In this document: positions 1 through 8,083 of the stretch, piece by piece
Layout: each line of letters opens with the position of its first letter
How positions within the stretch are numbered: position 1 is the stretch's first letter
Source: Arthrobacter alpinus
Lineage (GTDB): Bacteria; Actinomycetota; Actinomycetes; Actinomycetales; Micrococcaceae
NCBI RefSeq assembly: GCF_001294625.1
Contig: NZ_CP012677.1
Location: 3,844,001 to 3,908,000 of the forward strand
Direction: 5' to 3'
DNA: 64,000 bases
The notes under the pieces: model-generated
Told to the model about the DNA's origin: nothing
Database searches by the model: none
What the model saw: the letters and a program-made list of their open reading frames with translations, nothing else
Made by a program: the position numbers and the translations under genes

Positions 1-1
1 G

Positions 2-1264
2 GACAGTGCCATGGCCGTAACGGAGCGGGCCTGGGCGTTGGCCGCCCGTGATCAACGTCCTGTGATTGTGGCGATCCCCTATGACCTCGCCGCAGCTGAC
101 GCCGGGGCCCAGGTTCCTGCGGTTCCCGTGGTAGGGCTTGTTCGTCCCGCGTCCAACGACGCCGACACCCGGGACGTGCTCCGGGTCCTGGCCGGTGCCG
201 CCCGGCCCTTGATCGTTGCAGGCCGAGGTGCCGTGGTAGCGGGGGCGGGAGCTGCTTTGAGGGAACTCGGCGACGGGTTAGGGGCACTTTTTGCTACCTC
301 GGCTATGGCAAGGAACGTCTTTAAGTCACCCTGGGATCTGGGGATCGCCGGCGGGTTCGCCAGGATGGCGGCTGCGGAGCTCATGCGACAGGCGGATGTG
401 GTGCTTGTGGTGGGCGCCAGCCTGAATACCTTCCAAACCCGGTACGGGACCTTGTTCGACGCCGGTGCAACCGTGATCCAGGTGGATCTCGGCGAGACAG
501 CCACCAGCGCCTGCGTCTCCCGGTTTGTGCGCGCCGATGCGGCCGAGTACACGGCATCACTGCTGGCCGCCGCACCCACAGTGTCCGGTGGGGGGTGGCG
601 TAAGCAGCACCCGGAGGTTGCAGACGGCTCCTTAGCCATGGAGCTTGCCGAAGAAGAATTTGCCCTGGACGGCAGGCTGAACCCACGCGCGGTAGCCCAA
701 ATGCTCGATTCGGTACTCCCGGCCAACCGGACCATCGTCCAGGACGGCGGGCACTTCATTGGCTGGGCGCCCATGTACTGCAAAGTTCCTGATCCGCACG
801 CCCTGATGATGGTGGGCACCGCATTTCAGACCATCGGCCTGGGCCTGCCGTCGGCCGTGGGGGCCGCGGCCGCCCGGCCTGAGCGGCTCACCGTGCTGGT
901 ATCCGGCGACGGCGGGGCGCTCATGGGTTTGGCTGATCTGGACACGGTGGTGCGGACCGTGGCGAGCGGTGTCATGGTGGTGTTCAACGACGCCGCCTAC
1001 GGGGCGGAGCTGCACCAATACGCCGTGCGCGGCCTCGATGATACCGCCATGCAAATTGACGAGGTGGACTTTGCCGCCCTGGGCAAGGCGCTGGGCGCGT
1101 CAGGCACCAAGATGCGCTCACTGGCGGATCTTCAGGAACTGCGCGCCTGGCTGGACGACGGCGCCCGGGGACTCTTTGTCTTGGATGTGGCCGTTTCTCA
1201 GACGGTGGTGGCCGAATATATGCAAGAAAGCATGGCCCCCATCCTGGCGGCGCTGACGAACTAG
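2..1264 (+). CDS. Thiamine-diphosphate-dependent enzyme, acetolactate synthase-like (5' end outside window)
   Basis: The frame is open from base 2, so about 130 N-terminal residues of a roughly 550-residue family lie outside the window. What remains is the end of the PYR domain (VAIPYDL near the start), a central Rossmann-like domain, and the PP domain. The PP domain carries the diphosphate/Mg signature GDGG, about 300 codons after the ATG at 11, with the partner Asn (VVFNDAAYG) about 25 residues later. The family includes acetolactate synthases and 2-oxoacid decarboxylases that form or break C-C bonds next to a carbonyl. The substrate cannot be told from this portion. A transporter gene follows 192 bases downstream in the same direction. 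Family assignment is firm; the precise reaction is open. Confidence 0.85.
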   Translation, partial: DSAMAVTERAWALAARDQRPVIVAIPYDLAAADAGAQVPAVPVVGLVRPASNDADTRDVLRVLAGAARPLIVAGRGAVVAGAGAALRELGDGLGALFATSAMARNVFKSPWDLGIAGGFARMAAAELMRQADVVLVVGASLNTFQTRYGTLFDAGATVIQVDLGETATSACVSRFVRADAAEYTASLLAAAPTVSGGGWRKQHPEVADGSLAMELAEEEFALDGRLNPRAVAQMLDSVLPANRTIVQDGGHFIGWAPMYCKVPDPHALMMVGTAFQTIGLGLPSAVGAAAARPERLTVLVSGDGGALMGLADLDTVVRTVASGVMVVFNDAAYGAELHQYAVRGLDDTAMQIDEVDFAALGKALGASGTKMRSLADLQELRAWLDDGARGLFVLDVAVSQTVVAEYMQESMAPILAALTN

Positions 1265-1335
1265 TTCGGTGCGGGCAGGTGGCTCAGTGGGCCGTGCGGG
1301 GTGCCGCCTGCCCGTGGTGTGGGCGCCCGAAATTA

Positions 1336-1363
1336 ACGCACTGTGAGATGTCCCACAGTGCGT
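1336..1363. promoter_or_regulatory. Inverted repeat, candidate operator upstream of the MFS gene
   Basis: Two perfect 10-base arms, ACGCACTGTG and CACAGTGCGT, are separated by 8 bases. The element lies about 95 bases before the transporter start. Its size and symmetry fit a dimeric regulator site. No T-run follows, so a terminator for the upstream gene is less likely but not excluded. Confidence 0.5.
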
Positions 1364-1381
1364 GGTACGATGACCCGAAGC

Positions 1382-1409
1382 TATTTACCGTCCGACCGTT
1401 CGGTAAATA
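1382..1409. promoter_or_regulatory. TetR-type operator candidate upstream of the MFS gene
   Basis: Perfect 9-base arms TATTTACCG and CGGTAAATA flank a 10-base core that contains a further ACCG/CGGT arrangement. This matches the general look of actinobacterial TetR-family operators (ACCG...CGGT cores). It sits 48 bases before the ATG of the transporter, where a repressor would block transcription. The cognate regulator is probably outside the window; the TetR gene at 7326-7937 has a different palindrome at its own promoter. Confidence 0.55.
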
Positions 1410-1456
1410 TTTGACCGATACGCCACCGCGCCTACGCGCCGAACGATGGAGTTCGC

Positions 1457-2824
1457 ATGCCCCACTCATCAACAGTTACACCAACGAGCACCTCCGCGGC
1501 TCGCCGGGTCTTAGCCGGGACACTGGTCGGCACCACCATTGAATGGTACGACTTTTTCATCTTTGCCCAGCTCACGGCGACGCTGCTGACCCCGCTCTTC
1601 CTCAAACCGTTGAGTGAGAGCAACCCCGGGCTCGGCCAGATCCTGGCGTTCGCCATGATCGGCATCTCCTTCCTCTTCCGTCCGCTTGGCGCCATTGTTG
1701 CCGGGCATTTGGGAGACAAATACGGCCGCAAGCGGATACTGGTGTTCACCCTGATCCTCATGGGTGCGGCCACCGCCTTGATCGGTCTGCTTCCCACCTA
1801 TGATCAGATCGGCCTGTTGGCCCCGCTGCTGCTGGTGCTGCTACGCGTTATCCAGGGCTTCTCCGCCGGTGGCGAGTGGGGTGGGGCCGCGCTGATGGCC
1901 GTCGAACACGCCCCGGCCAACAGGCGCGGCTACTTTGGCGCCTACCCGCAGATCGGCGTGCCTCTGGGCATGATCCTGGCCACCGGCATGCTGTTCATCT
2001 TGCGTACCGCCATGACGCCGGCCCAGTTCATGGAGTGGGGATGGCGCATCCCGTTCCTGCTCTCGGTGGTGCTCGTTGTGGTCGGCTACGTGATCCGCAA
2101 GGCAGTGGAAGAGTCTCCTGTCTTCAAGCAGCTGGCACTTCGGAAGGCTTCCGAGCACACCCCGCTCAAGCAGCTGTTCCAGACCAATACCAAGCAGGTC
2201 GTCCAGGCGGCGCTGATCTTCGTCTCCAACAATGCCGCGGGTTACCTGGTTATCGCTTTCTTCATCGCGTACACCACCAAGGTGCTGAAAATGCCGGTAG
2301 CACCGGTTCTGCTGGCCACCACCATCGGCTCGGTCGGCTGGCTGATCTTCACCCTCGTTGGTGGCTGGCTCTCGGACAAGATCGGCCGCCGTGCCACATT
2401 CTTGGCCGGATATGCACTGGTGTTCATCTGGATGATTCCCATGTTTGCGCTAATCGACACCGGTAGCGTCTTCCTGTACGGTGTCGCCGTGTTCGTGCTG
2501 ACCATCGGGCTGGGGTTGTCCTACGGGCCGCAGTCGGCAATGTATGCCGAGATGTTCCCGGCGCACATCCGCTACTCGGGCATCTCCATCGGGTACGCCA
2601 TCGGCGCGATTCTCGGCGGTGCGTTCGCGGCCATGGTTGCGGAGATGTTGCTGCAGAAGACCGGCTGGTCCGGCTCCATCGCGTTGTACATCATGGCGTT
2701 GACGGTCGTCTCCATGGCCGCCGTGCTGTGGGTTGGTGAGACGCGCGGGCGCAACCTGCATGTCGAAGATGTCGACCCGGAGCTCGTGCGGCTGGCCGAC
2801 GAGCAAGTGGCTACGGGAAAGTAA
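1457..2824 (+). CDS. MFS transporter, metabolite:H+ symporter (MHS) family
   Basis: This 455-residue integral membrane protein should import a small organic anion or zwitterion with protons. Family features are TTIEWYDFF in helix 1, GDKYGRKR in the loop between helices 2 and 3, and a glycine-rich GGEWGGA motif in the fourth helix, all typical of the ShiA/ProP/KgtP branch. A second DKIGRR loop repeats the MFS motif in the C-terminal half. Length matches the family. The ATG at 1457 is preceded by GATGGAG at a good distance. Two dyads upstream suggest substrate-responsive repression. It may serve the pathway of the preceding thiamine-diphosphate enzyme. The substrate is unknown. Confidence 0.9.
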   Translation: MPHSSTVTPTSTSAARRVLAGTLVGTTIEWYDFFIFAQLTATLLTPLFLKPLSESNPGLGQILAFAMIGISFLFRPLGAIVAGHLGDKYGRKRILVFTLILMGAATALIGLLPTYDQIGLLAPLLLVLLRVIQGFSAGGEWGGAALMAVEHAPANRRGYFGAYPQIGVPLGMILATGMLFILRTAMTPAQFMEWGWRIPFLLSVVLVVVGYVIRKAVEESPVFKQLALRKASEHTPLKQLFQTNTKQVVQAALIFVSNNAAGYLVIAFFIAYTTKVLKMPVAPVLLATTIGSVGWLIFTLVGGWLSDKIGRRATFLAGYALVFIWMIPMFALIDTGSVFLYGVAVFVLTIGLGLSYGPQSAMYAEMFPAHIRYSGISIGYAIGAILGGAFAAMVAEMLLQKTGWSGSIALYIMALTVVSMAAVLWVGETRGRNLHVEDVDPELVRLADEQVATGK

Positions 2825-2845
2825 CGCCGCTTCTGTCACTGAAAC

Positions 2846-2883
2846 GCTAAGGGCGGCCCGGCATATGCCGGGCCGCCCTTAGC
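2846..2883. terminator. Bidirectional terminator hairpin
   Basis: A perfect inverted repeat with 19-base arms is centred on CATATG and is very GC-rich. It lies between the convergent MFS and APC permease genes, 22 bases after one stop and 17 before the other, so it can end both transcripts. Confidence 0.85.
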
Positions 2884-2899
2884 TTTGACCATGGAGCGC

Positions 2900-4402
2900 T
2901 CAGGCGGAAGTGTCGTCCGCCCCGCCAAAGCCGATGCCCTGGTAGATCTCCGGGCGGGTCTTCTTTAGCCGCAGCCCCCACAGCAGTCCGACGATGCCCG
3001 GCACAACGGCCAGGGCCGGCAGGATCCAGGACAAGGGGGAGAACCCTTCCGTGCCGATCAACACATTGAAGTTCACCACGATCAGCACAAAAACGGTACC
3101 CAGGCTGAGTGTGGCTAGGCCCGGCGCAATGACCCGCGTCCACACCGAATACCCCGAATCATGTTTACGGAAGTAACCGATGACGGCGATGGAGATCAGA
3201 ACCAGCAACAGCACCAGGCCAAAAGCGGCGGTGTTGGTCAGCCAGGTAAAGAAGGTCAGCACGGGGTACATTACTCCCAGCTCGGAATCTGTCCCGGCGA
3301 TGGCGAAGACCACCAGCATGACCAGGGCCACGGCGGACTGGGTCAGGGAACCGGCCACTGGTGCATGCCGGGCGTTAACTCGGGCAAATCCTCGCGGCAG
3401 CACGCTTTCACGGCCCAGCGAGAAGACGTACCGGGCCACCGCATTGTGGAACGCGATGAGGGCGGCCAGCAAGCTGGTGATGAACAAGACCTGTGCGATG
3501 TCCGAAATTAGCACTGCGCCGTGCTCGGAGAGGAAAACAAACAGCAGGTCGGGGCCGAATTCCTGCGCCTGGCCAACCACTTGGCTCGGTCCGGTGCCGA
3601 CGGTCATGGCCCAGCCGGAGAAGGCGTAGAAAAGGGCGATAATGCCGACAGCGATGTACGTGGCCCGGGCGATGGAGCGGGTGGGATCCTTTGCCTCTTC
3701 GCTGTAGATGGCCGCCGATTCAAAGCCCATGAACGCCGCCATGCTGAACGCCAGCGCCGCGCCGACTCCCGCTGTGAACAGGCTCGACGGCGCCAGGCCG
3801 GCACCGCTGAAGCCTTCCGGGCTGACCGCGAAGGCGACAACGTCAAAGACGATCACGGCGAGGAATTCCAGGCCGACGAGCACGCCGATGACCTTGGCCG
3901 AGAGGTCAACCTTGTTGATACCCAACCAGCCGACGATGACAAAGCCCACCAATGCGGCCACCCACCAGGGGATGTTCAGACCAAATTTCCCGTTGACGAA
4001 GGATGCCGACGCGAAGCCGAAGAGGCCGTAAATGCCGACCTGCATAGCGTTGTAGGAGATCAGCGCAACCCAGGCGGCGCCGACACCCGTGGCCCTGCCC
4101 AGGCCTTGGGCGATGTAGGCATAAAATGCGCCGGCGTTGCGGATGTGTGCACTCATGGCCGCATATCCTGCGGTGAAAAGCACCAGGCAGACGCCCAGGA
4201 CAATGAACGACAGCGGGATGCCGATATTTCCGGTGACGGCGAAGTTGCTCGGAATACCTCCGGCGACCACCGTCAAGGGTGCGGAGGCGGCGATGATCAT
4301 GAACACTAAGGATGGAACACCGAGGGTGCGTTTGCTCAGTCCCCGGCCGGATCCGCCGTCGGTGGTGGTGCTGGGGGGTGGGACGGTTTGTTCGCGTGAC
4401 AT
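2900..4402 (-). CDS. APC-superfamily amino acid/amine permease
   Basis: The 500-residue protein is a twelve-helix-type secondary transporter of the amino acid-polyamine-organocation superfamily. After a polar N-terminus comes the first helix region with GGIPSNF, followed by long hydrophobic segments and the loop with GFESAAIYSEEAKDP, which is characteristic of APC carriers. The ATG at 4402 has GGAGG a few bases upstream. It lies 183 bases downstream of an aldehyde dehydrogenase on the same strand and near a copper amine oxidase and a FeaR-like regulator, so uptake of a primary amine such as phenylethylamine or tyramine is a reasonable inference. An amino acid substrate is the alternative. Confidence 0.85.
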   Translation of the reverse strand: MSREQTVPPPSTTTDGGSGRGLSKRTLGVPSLVFMIIAASAPLTVVAGGIPSNFAVTGNIGIPLSFIVLGVCLVLFTAGYAAMSAHIRNAGAFYAYIAQGLGRATGVGAAWVALISYNAMQVGIYGLFGFASASFVNGKFGLNIPWWVAALVGFVIVGWLGINKVDLSAKVIGVLVGLEFLAVIVFDVVAFAVSPEGFSGAGLAPSSLFTAGVGAALAFSMAAFMGFESAAIYSEEAKDPTRSIARATYIAVGIIALFYAFSGWAMTVGTGPSQVVGQAQEFGPDLLFVFLSEHGAVLISDIAQVLFITSLLAALIAFHNAVARYVFSLGRESVLPRGFARVNARHAPVAGSLTQSAVALVMLVVFAIAGTDSELGVMYPVLTFFTWLTNTAAFGLVLLLVLISIAVIGYFRKHDSGYSVWTRVIAPGLATLSLGTVFVLIVVNFNVLIGTEGFSPLSWILPALAVVPGIVGLLWGLRLKKTRPEIYQGIGFGGADDTSA

Positions 4403-4585
4403 TAAAACCTCCAGTGGGAGAATAAAGACAGCTTAAGTGTGGCATTCATCACAATGAATCTCTTGTTGTTGACGGCATGGGCATTGACTGCCAGTGCAAG
4501 AACTCTGGGGTGTCCGCCGTCGGCGAGCAGACGCGGAAGGCCGCCACCACATGCGTGGCGACGACCTTCCCAAGCGCGTGCGCTG

Positions 4586-5995
4586 CTAGCCGTTGATGAC
4601 CTGAGGGACGCCGAGCGCCTTGAGGCCTTCGACGCCGAACTCGAGTCCGTAGCCGGACTGCTTCGCCCCGCCGAACGGAATGCGGGGGTCCACGGCGCCG
4701 TGCTTGTTGATCCAAACGGTGCCGGCCTGCAAGCGTGCCGCCACGCTGCGCGCCGCATCCAGATCGGCGGACCAGACGGATGCGCCAAGGCCCACATCGA
4801 GGGCGTTGGCCATGGCGACCGCCTCGTCAACAGTGCTGTAGCGGATGATGGGCAGGGCCGGGCCGAACTGTTCTTCCGTCACCAAGGGGTTGTTGTGCTC
4901 GATGTCGGCAATGAGCGTGGTCGGGTAGAAGTAACCGGGCTGCTCGGGGGTAGGATTCCCGCCCAGCAACACCCTGGCGCCGGAGTCCTTGGCCGCCTCC
5001 ACCAGCCGCGCCACGATGTTGTACTGCTGCTGGTTCTGCAGGGGACCCAGGACGTTGGTCTCGTCCAGGCCAACACCCATCGGCATGGCGGCGGCGACAG
5101 AGGTCAGCGCCGCACAGACGTCGTCGTAAATGTCATCGTGGACATACAGCCGCTTCAGCGCGGCGCAGGTCTGGCCGGTGTTGATGAAGGCGCCCCAGAA
5201 CAAGTCCTCGGCGATGGCCTTCGGATCCGCGTCGGGGAGCACGATCCCGGCGTCATTGCCGCCCAGCTCAAGGGTGAGCCGCTTGACGGTGTCCGCGGAG
5301 GACCTGATGATCGCCTTGCCGGTGGCCGTGGACCCGGTGAACATGATCTTGCCGATCGCCGGGTGCTCGGCAAGCCGGGCACCCACGTCCCTGCCGCCGC
5401 AGACCACCGAGAGCAGCCCTTCGGGAAGTTCCGTGTTCAACACCTGGATCAGGGCTAGGACGCTCAGCGGGGTGTACTCGGAAGGCTTGACCACCACGGC
5501 GTTGCCCATGCGCAGGGCCGGGGCCACTTGCCACACCGTGATCATCATGGGCCAGTTCCAGGGCCCGATGGCGCCGACTACGCCGATGGGACGGTAGTGA
5601 ATTTCGGCGTGCGTCTGGCCGTCGTCAACCACTGTTTCGGCGGTCAGCTCGGTTGCGGCGGCAGTGCGCAGCCATGCGGCACAGGCGCCAACCTCAAAGC
5701 GGGCGTTGGGGCCGTTCAACGGCTTGCCCTGCTCGCGGGAGAGAAGATGGGCGAGGCTTTCGGCGGAGCGTTCGACGGCGTCGGCCGCCCTGAGCAGGGC
5801 GGCGCTGCGAGCCTCATGGCCGAGGGCGGCCCAGGCGGGCTGGGCTGCCGTGGCTGCGGCGACGGCACGCTCCAAGTCCGCAACATCGTGAACCGGCGCC
5901 TCACCGACAGCGTCCCCCGTGGCCGGGTCCAGGATGGTTCGCATCTTGCCGGAAACCGGGGCGATTGCCGTGAGGAGGTCAGCGTACGTTTCCAT
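4586..5995 (-). CDS. NAD(P)-dependent aldehyde dehydrogenase of the amine block
   Basis: This 469-residue aldehyde dehydrogenase oxidises an aldehyde to the acid. Visible catalytic features are Asn147 (PWNWP), Lys170, Glu243 in LELGG and nucleophile Cys277 in GQTC, all at the usual spacing. The start at 5995 was chosen over one 20 codons upstream because GGAG precedes it and the upstream residues look non-coding. The neighbours are an amine permease downstream and a FeaR-like regulator upstream. The expected role is oxidation of the aldehyde released by the amine oxidase at 8084, for example phenylacetaldehyde to phenylacetate. Family is certain; substrate is inferred from context. Confidence 0.88.
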   Translation of the reverse strand: METYADLLTAIAPVSGKMRTILDPATGDAVGEAPVHDVADLERAVAAATAAQPAWAALGHEARSAALLRAADAVERSAESLAHLLSREQGKPLNGPNARFEVGACAAWLRTAAATELTAETVVDDGQTHAEIHYRPIGVVGAIGPWNWPMMITVWQVAPALRMGNAVVVKPSEYTPLSVLALIQVLNTELPEGLLSVVCGGRDVGARLAEHPAIGKIMFTGSTATGKAIIRSSADTVKRLTLELGGNDAGIVLPDADPKAIAEDLFWGAFINTGQTCAALKRLYVHDDIYDDVCAALTSVAAAMPMGVGLDETNVLGPLQNQQQYNIVARLVEAAKDSGARVLLGGNPTPEQPGYFYPTTLIADIEHNNPLVTEEQFGPALPIIRYSTVDEAVAMANALDVGLGASVWSADLDAARSVAARLQAGTVWINKHGAVDPRIPFGGAKQSGYGLEFGVEGLKALGVPQVING

Positions 5996-6162
5996 GAAAA
6001 CTCCACTTCGAGTCAGTTGGTGCAAGGCCGGGCGGCACTGCCCTTGTCTTCCCAAGTCTGCTTCGCCGCTGGCGCTTTGTTTTGTCGATCCGCGAAGGCC
6101 GGTTGTCCTTTCGTGAACAAACCCGCCCCGCCGTGCGTCGACGCGTGCTTAGCGTTTACCGC

Positions 6163-6197
6163 CATCCATGCGCCACTTTGAAAGGGGCGCATGGATG
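6163..6197 (-). terminator. Hairpin downstream of the AraC regulator gene
   Basis: Perfect 12-base arms CATCCATGCGCC and GGCGCATGGATG enclose an 11-base loop. It lies 46 bases past the regulator stop codon and before the aldehyde dehydrogenase start, so it probably ends the regulator transcript. There is no strong T-run. Confidence 0.6.
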
Positions 6198-6242
6198 CCA
6201 GTGAACGGTGCGCAGGAATCGAAGTGCAGCTGGGACACGCCA

Positions 6243-7211
6243 CTAGATATTGCCAGCCCGGCGGTAGGCGCTTGGCGGTTCGCCGAAGGCGGCCCGGAAG
6301 ATGCGGCTGAAATGGGCGGCATCCACAAACCCCCACCGTGCGGCGACGTTGCTGACCGGGCGGTGCGCCATCAGCGGATCGCGCAGCTCGCGCCGGCAGT
6401 TCTCCAGCCTTCTGGAACGGATCCAACTGGCCACGGTGGTGCCGGCCTCCTGGAACACATTGTGCAGATGTCGTGTCGAGATGAAATGGGCGCCGGCAAC
6501 GCTGGCCGGTGATAGGTCGGGATCTGCCAGGTTGGCTTCGATGTAGCGGCGAATGTTGGCGAAGAGCTCGTCGTGGGGCCTTTCGGAGCTGATGCCTTCC
6601 CGGTCCAGTTCGGCGGAAAGCAAGGTACTCAGCAGGTCCACGGTGTTGTGGGCGAGCCGGTGCCCGCTGGGTCCGGAGAGGATGTCGAGATTCTCTGCCA
6701 GCTGGGTCATGAAGGGGCTGATCATTCGCCCCAGGCCCCGGTCCGAGGGTAACCGCCTGGCCGTCAGCCGCCCGACCGACCCCACGGGCATCTCCAGTGC
6801 GTCATGGGGAAACATCAGTACCAGTGTGCGGAAGTCCGACGCAAAGGCCAGCGTGTAGGGCCGGTTCGTGTCGTAGATGGCCAGATCGCCGGGGAGCAAG
6901 AGCGCCTCGCGCTGATCCTGCACCAGGATGCCCGTTCCCGAAAGTTGTAGATTGAGCTTGAAATAGGGGCGGTCCGAGCTGTCAATGAGGGACGGGGTGC
7001 GGTGCACGCTGTGTCCTGTGGCGGTGACCTCGACGATGGAGAGCTCGTCCAGGAGGCGGGATCGCAGTCGTCCGTGGAAGTGCTCCGCGTCGGTGGAGCG
7101 CACGTGCAGCGGAACGAAGGATGCCGAGATCAGATCGTGCCATGCCGAGAAGGAATCGGCGACGGCGGTTTGGACGGCGCTGGCGGTTCCGTGTGCGGTG
7201 GTGGCGGACAT
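6243..7211 (-). CDS. AraC-family transcriptional activator, FeaR-like
   Basis: The protein is 322 residues from the ATG at 7211, which is preceded by AAAGGA; a start 38 codons upstream has no such site. The N-terminal two thirds resemble the AraC-binding-like (cupin_6) sensor domain of FeaR-type activators, including the stretch LNLQLSGTGILVQDQREALL. The C-terminal 100 residues carry two helix-turn-helix motifs, the second with WGFVDAAHFSRIFRAAFG. FeaR controls aromatic amine oxidase and phenylacetaldehyde dehydrogenase genes in E. coli, and the same gene types flank this one. Activation of the amine block is therefore the likely job. Confidence 0.85.
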   Translation of the reverse strand: MSATTAHGTASAVQTAVADSFSAWHDLISASFVPLHVRSTDAEHFHGRLRSRLLDELSIVEVTATGHSVHRTPSLIDSSDRPYFKLNLQLSGTGILVQDQREALLLPGDLAIYDTNRPYTLAFASDFRTLVLMFPHDALEMPVGSVGRLTARRLPSDRGLGRMISPFMTQLAENLDILSGPSGHRLAHNTVDLLSTLLSAELDREGISSERPHDELFANIRRYIEANLADPDLSPASVAGAHFISTRHLHNVFQEAGTTVASWIRSRRLENCRRELRDPLMAHRPVSNVAARWGFVDAAHFSRIFRAAFGEPPSAYRRAGNI

Positions 7212-7325
7212 GGCTGTTCCTTTGGTGATGCAGGGCCCATGGCGGGCGACATTTTTCACCACTCTAGTGGCAAGTGTGTCCGGTGTCACTTGTTTTTCGA
7301 CGATCGGCGAATAAAGGCCGTTCAC

Positions 7326-7937
7326 CTACCCGTGAGAATCGCTCGATACCGGGTGTAGCAGTAGGAGGTAGGCCTCCAGCTGTGCGCTCAGTTGGGCGGG
7401 CAAGTGATCGTGGGGTGACATGGCGGCGATGATCTGTGCCCCCAGTAGCATGCACATGAGTTGGTTGACGATGTCCTCATCGCGGGTGTCTGCCGTAACT
7501 TCCCCCCGCTCCCGCGCGTGGCGCAAATGCTGCTCCATGGCGGCACGCCACTGGTTCATCGACGTCTCGTGCAGCTCGGCCTTGGCGGCACTGGTCAGGG
7601 CCTTCTGCCAAAACGGAATGACGATGCGGGCCTCGTTGATGCGGTCCTCGTCAAGGGGGAGGACCTCCTGGCAGAACGCGCGCAGGGCCGCCAAGCCCAC
7701 CCGGCCGGCAGTCTGCGTGGTGATTCTCTTGTTGGTCCTGTTGAAAACGTGCTCGAAGGCGAGCGCGATCAGGTCATCTTTGGTGTGGAAGTACGGCTTG
7801 AGTGCCCCGTTGGCAAATCCGGCCTCGGAAGCAATCTCGCGCATGGTGGCCCCCTCGATCCCGTGCCGGGCAATGATGCGCCACGTGGCATCCACCAGCT
7901 CAAGGCGGCGCTGGTCGTGGTTGACGATCTTTGGCAC
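7326..7937 (-). CDS. TetR-family transcriptional regulator
   Basis: This 203-residue regulator has an N-terminal TetR DNA-binding domain (residues about 5-55) with the pattern ATMREIASEAGFANGALKPYF, followed by an all-helical ligand domain. It starts with GTG at 7937 after GAGAGGA. It is divergent from the copper amine oxidase gene, with 146 bases between them that contain a palindrome. It probably represses itself and the oxidase gene until an amine or aldehyde signal appears. The AraC regulator follows on the same strand after 114 bases. Confidence 0.88.
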   Translation of the reverse strand: MPKIVNHDQRRLELVDATWRIIARHGIEGATMREIASEAGFANGALKPYFHTKDDLIALAFEHVFNRTNKRITTQTAGRVGLAALRAFCQEVLPLDEDRINEARIVIPFWQKALTSAAKAELHETSMNQWRAAMEQHLRHARERGEVTADTRDEDIVNQLMCMLLGAQIIAAMSPHDHLPAQLSAQLEAYLLLLHPVSSDSHG

Positions 7938-7958
7938 TTAATTCCTCTCGATGGGCCC

Positions 7959-7973
7959 AAGTATTAAATACTT
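7959..7973. promoter_or_regulatory. Palindromic operator candidate between TetR and amine oxidase genes
   Basis: AAGTATT and AATACTT form a perfect palindrome around a single A, in an AT-rich patch of an otherwise GC-rich region. It lies 22 bases upstream of the TetR gene start and in the shared divergent promoter region, a standard place for autoregulation. Confidence 0.5.
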
Positions 7974-8083
7974 TTTGGACCAAACCCTTGTGATGCATCT
8001 TACGCGTGGGTATTCTCTACATTCATAGAATAAAAACTTTTCATGGCCGTGTCCTGGCCGCCACACAACAAGAGAGGGTAGCC

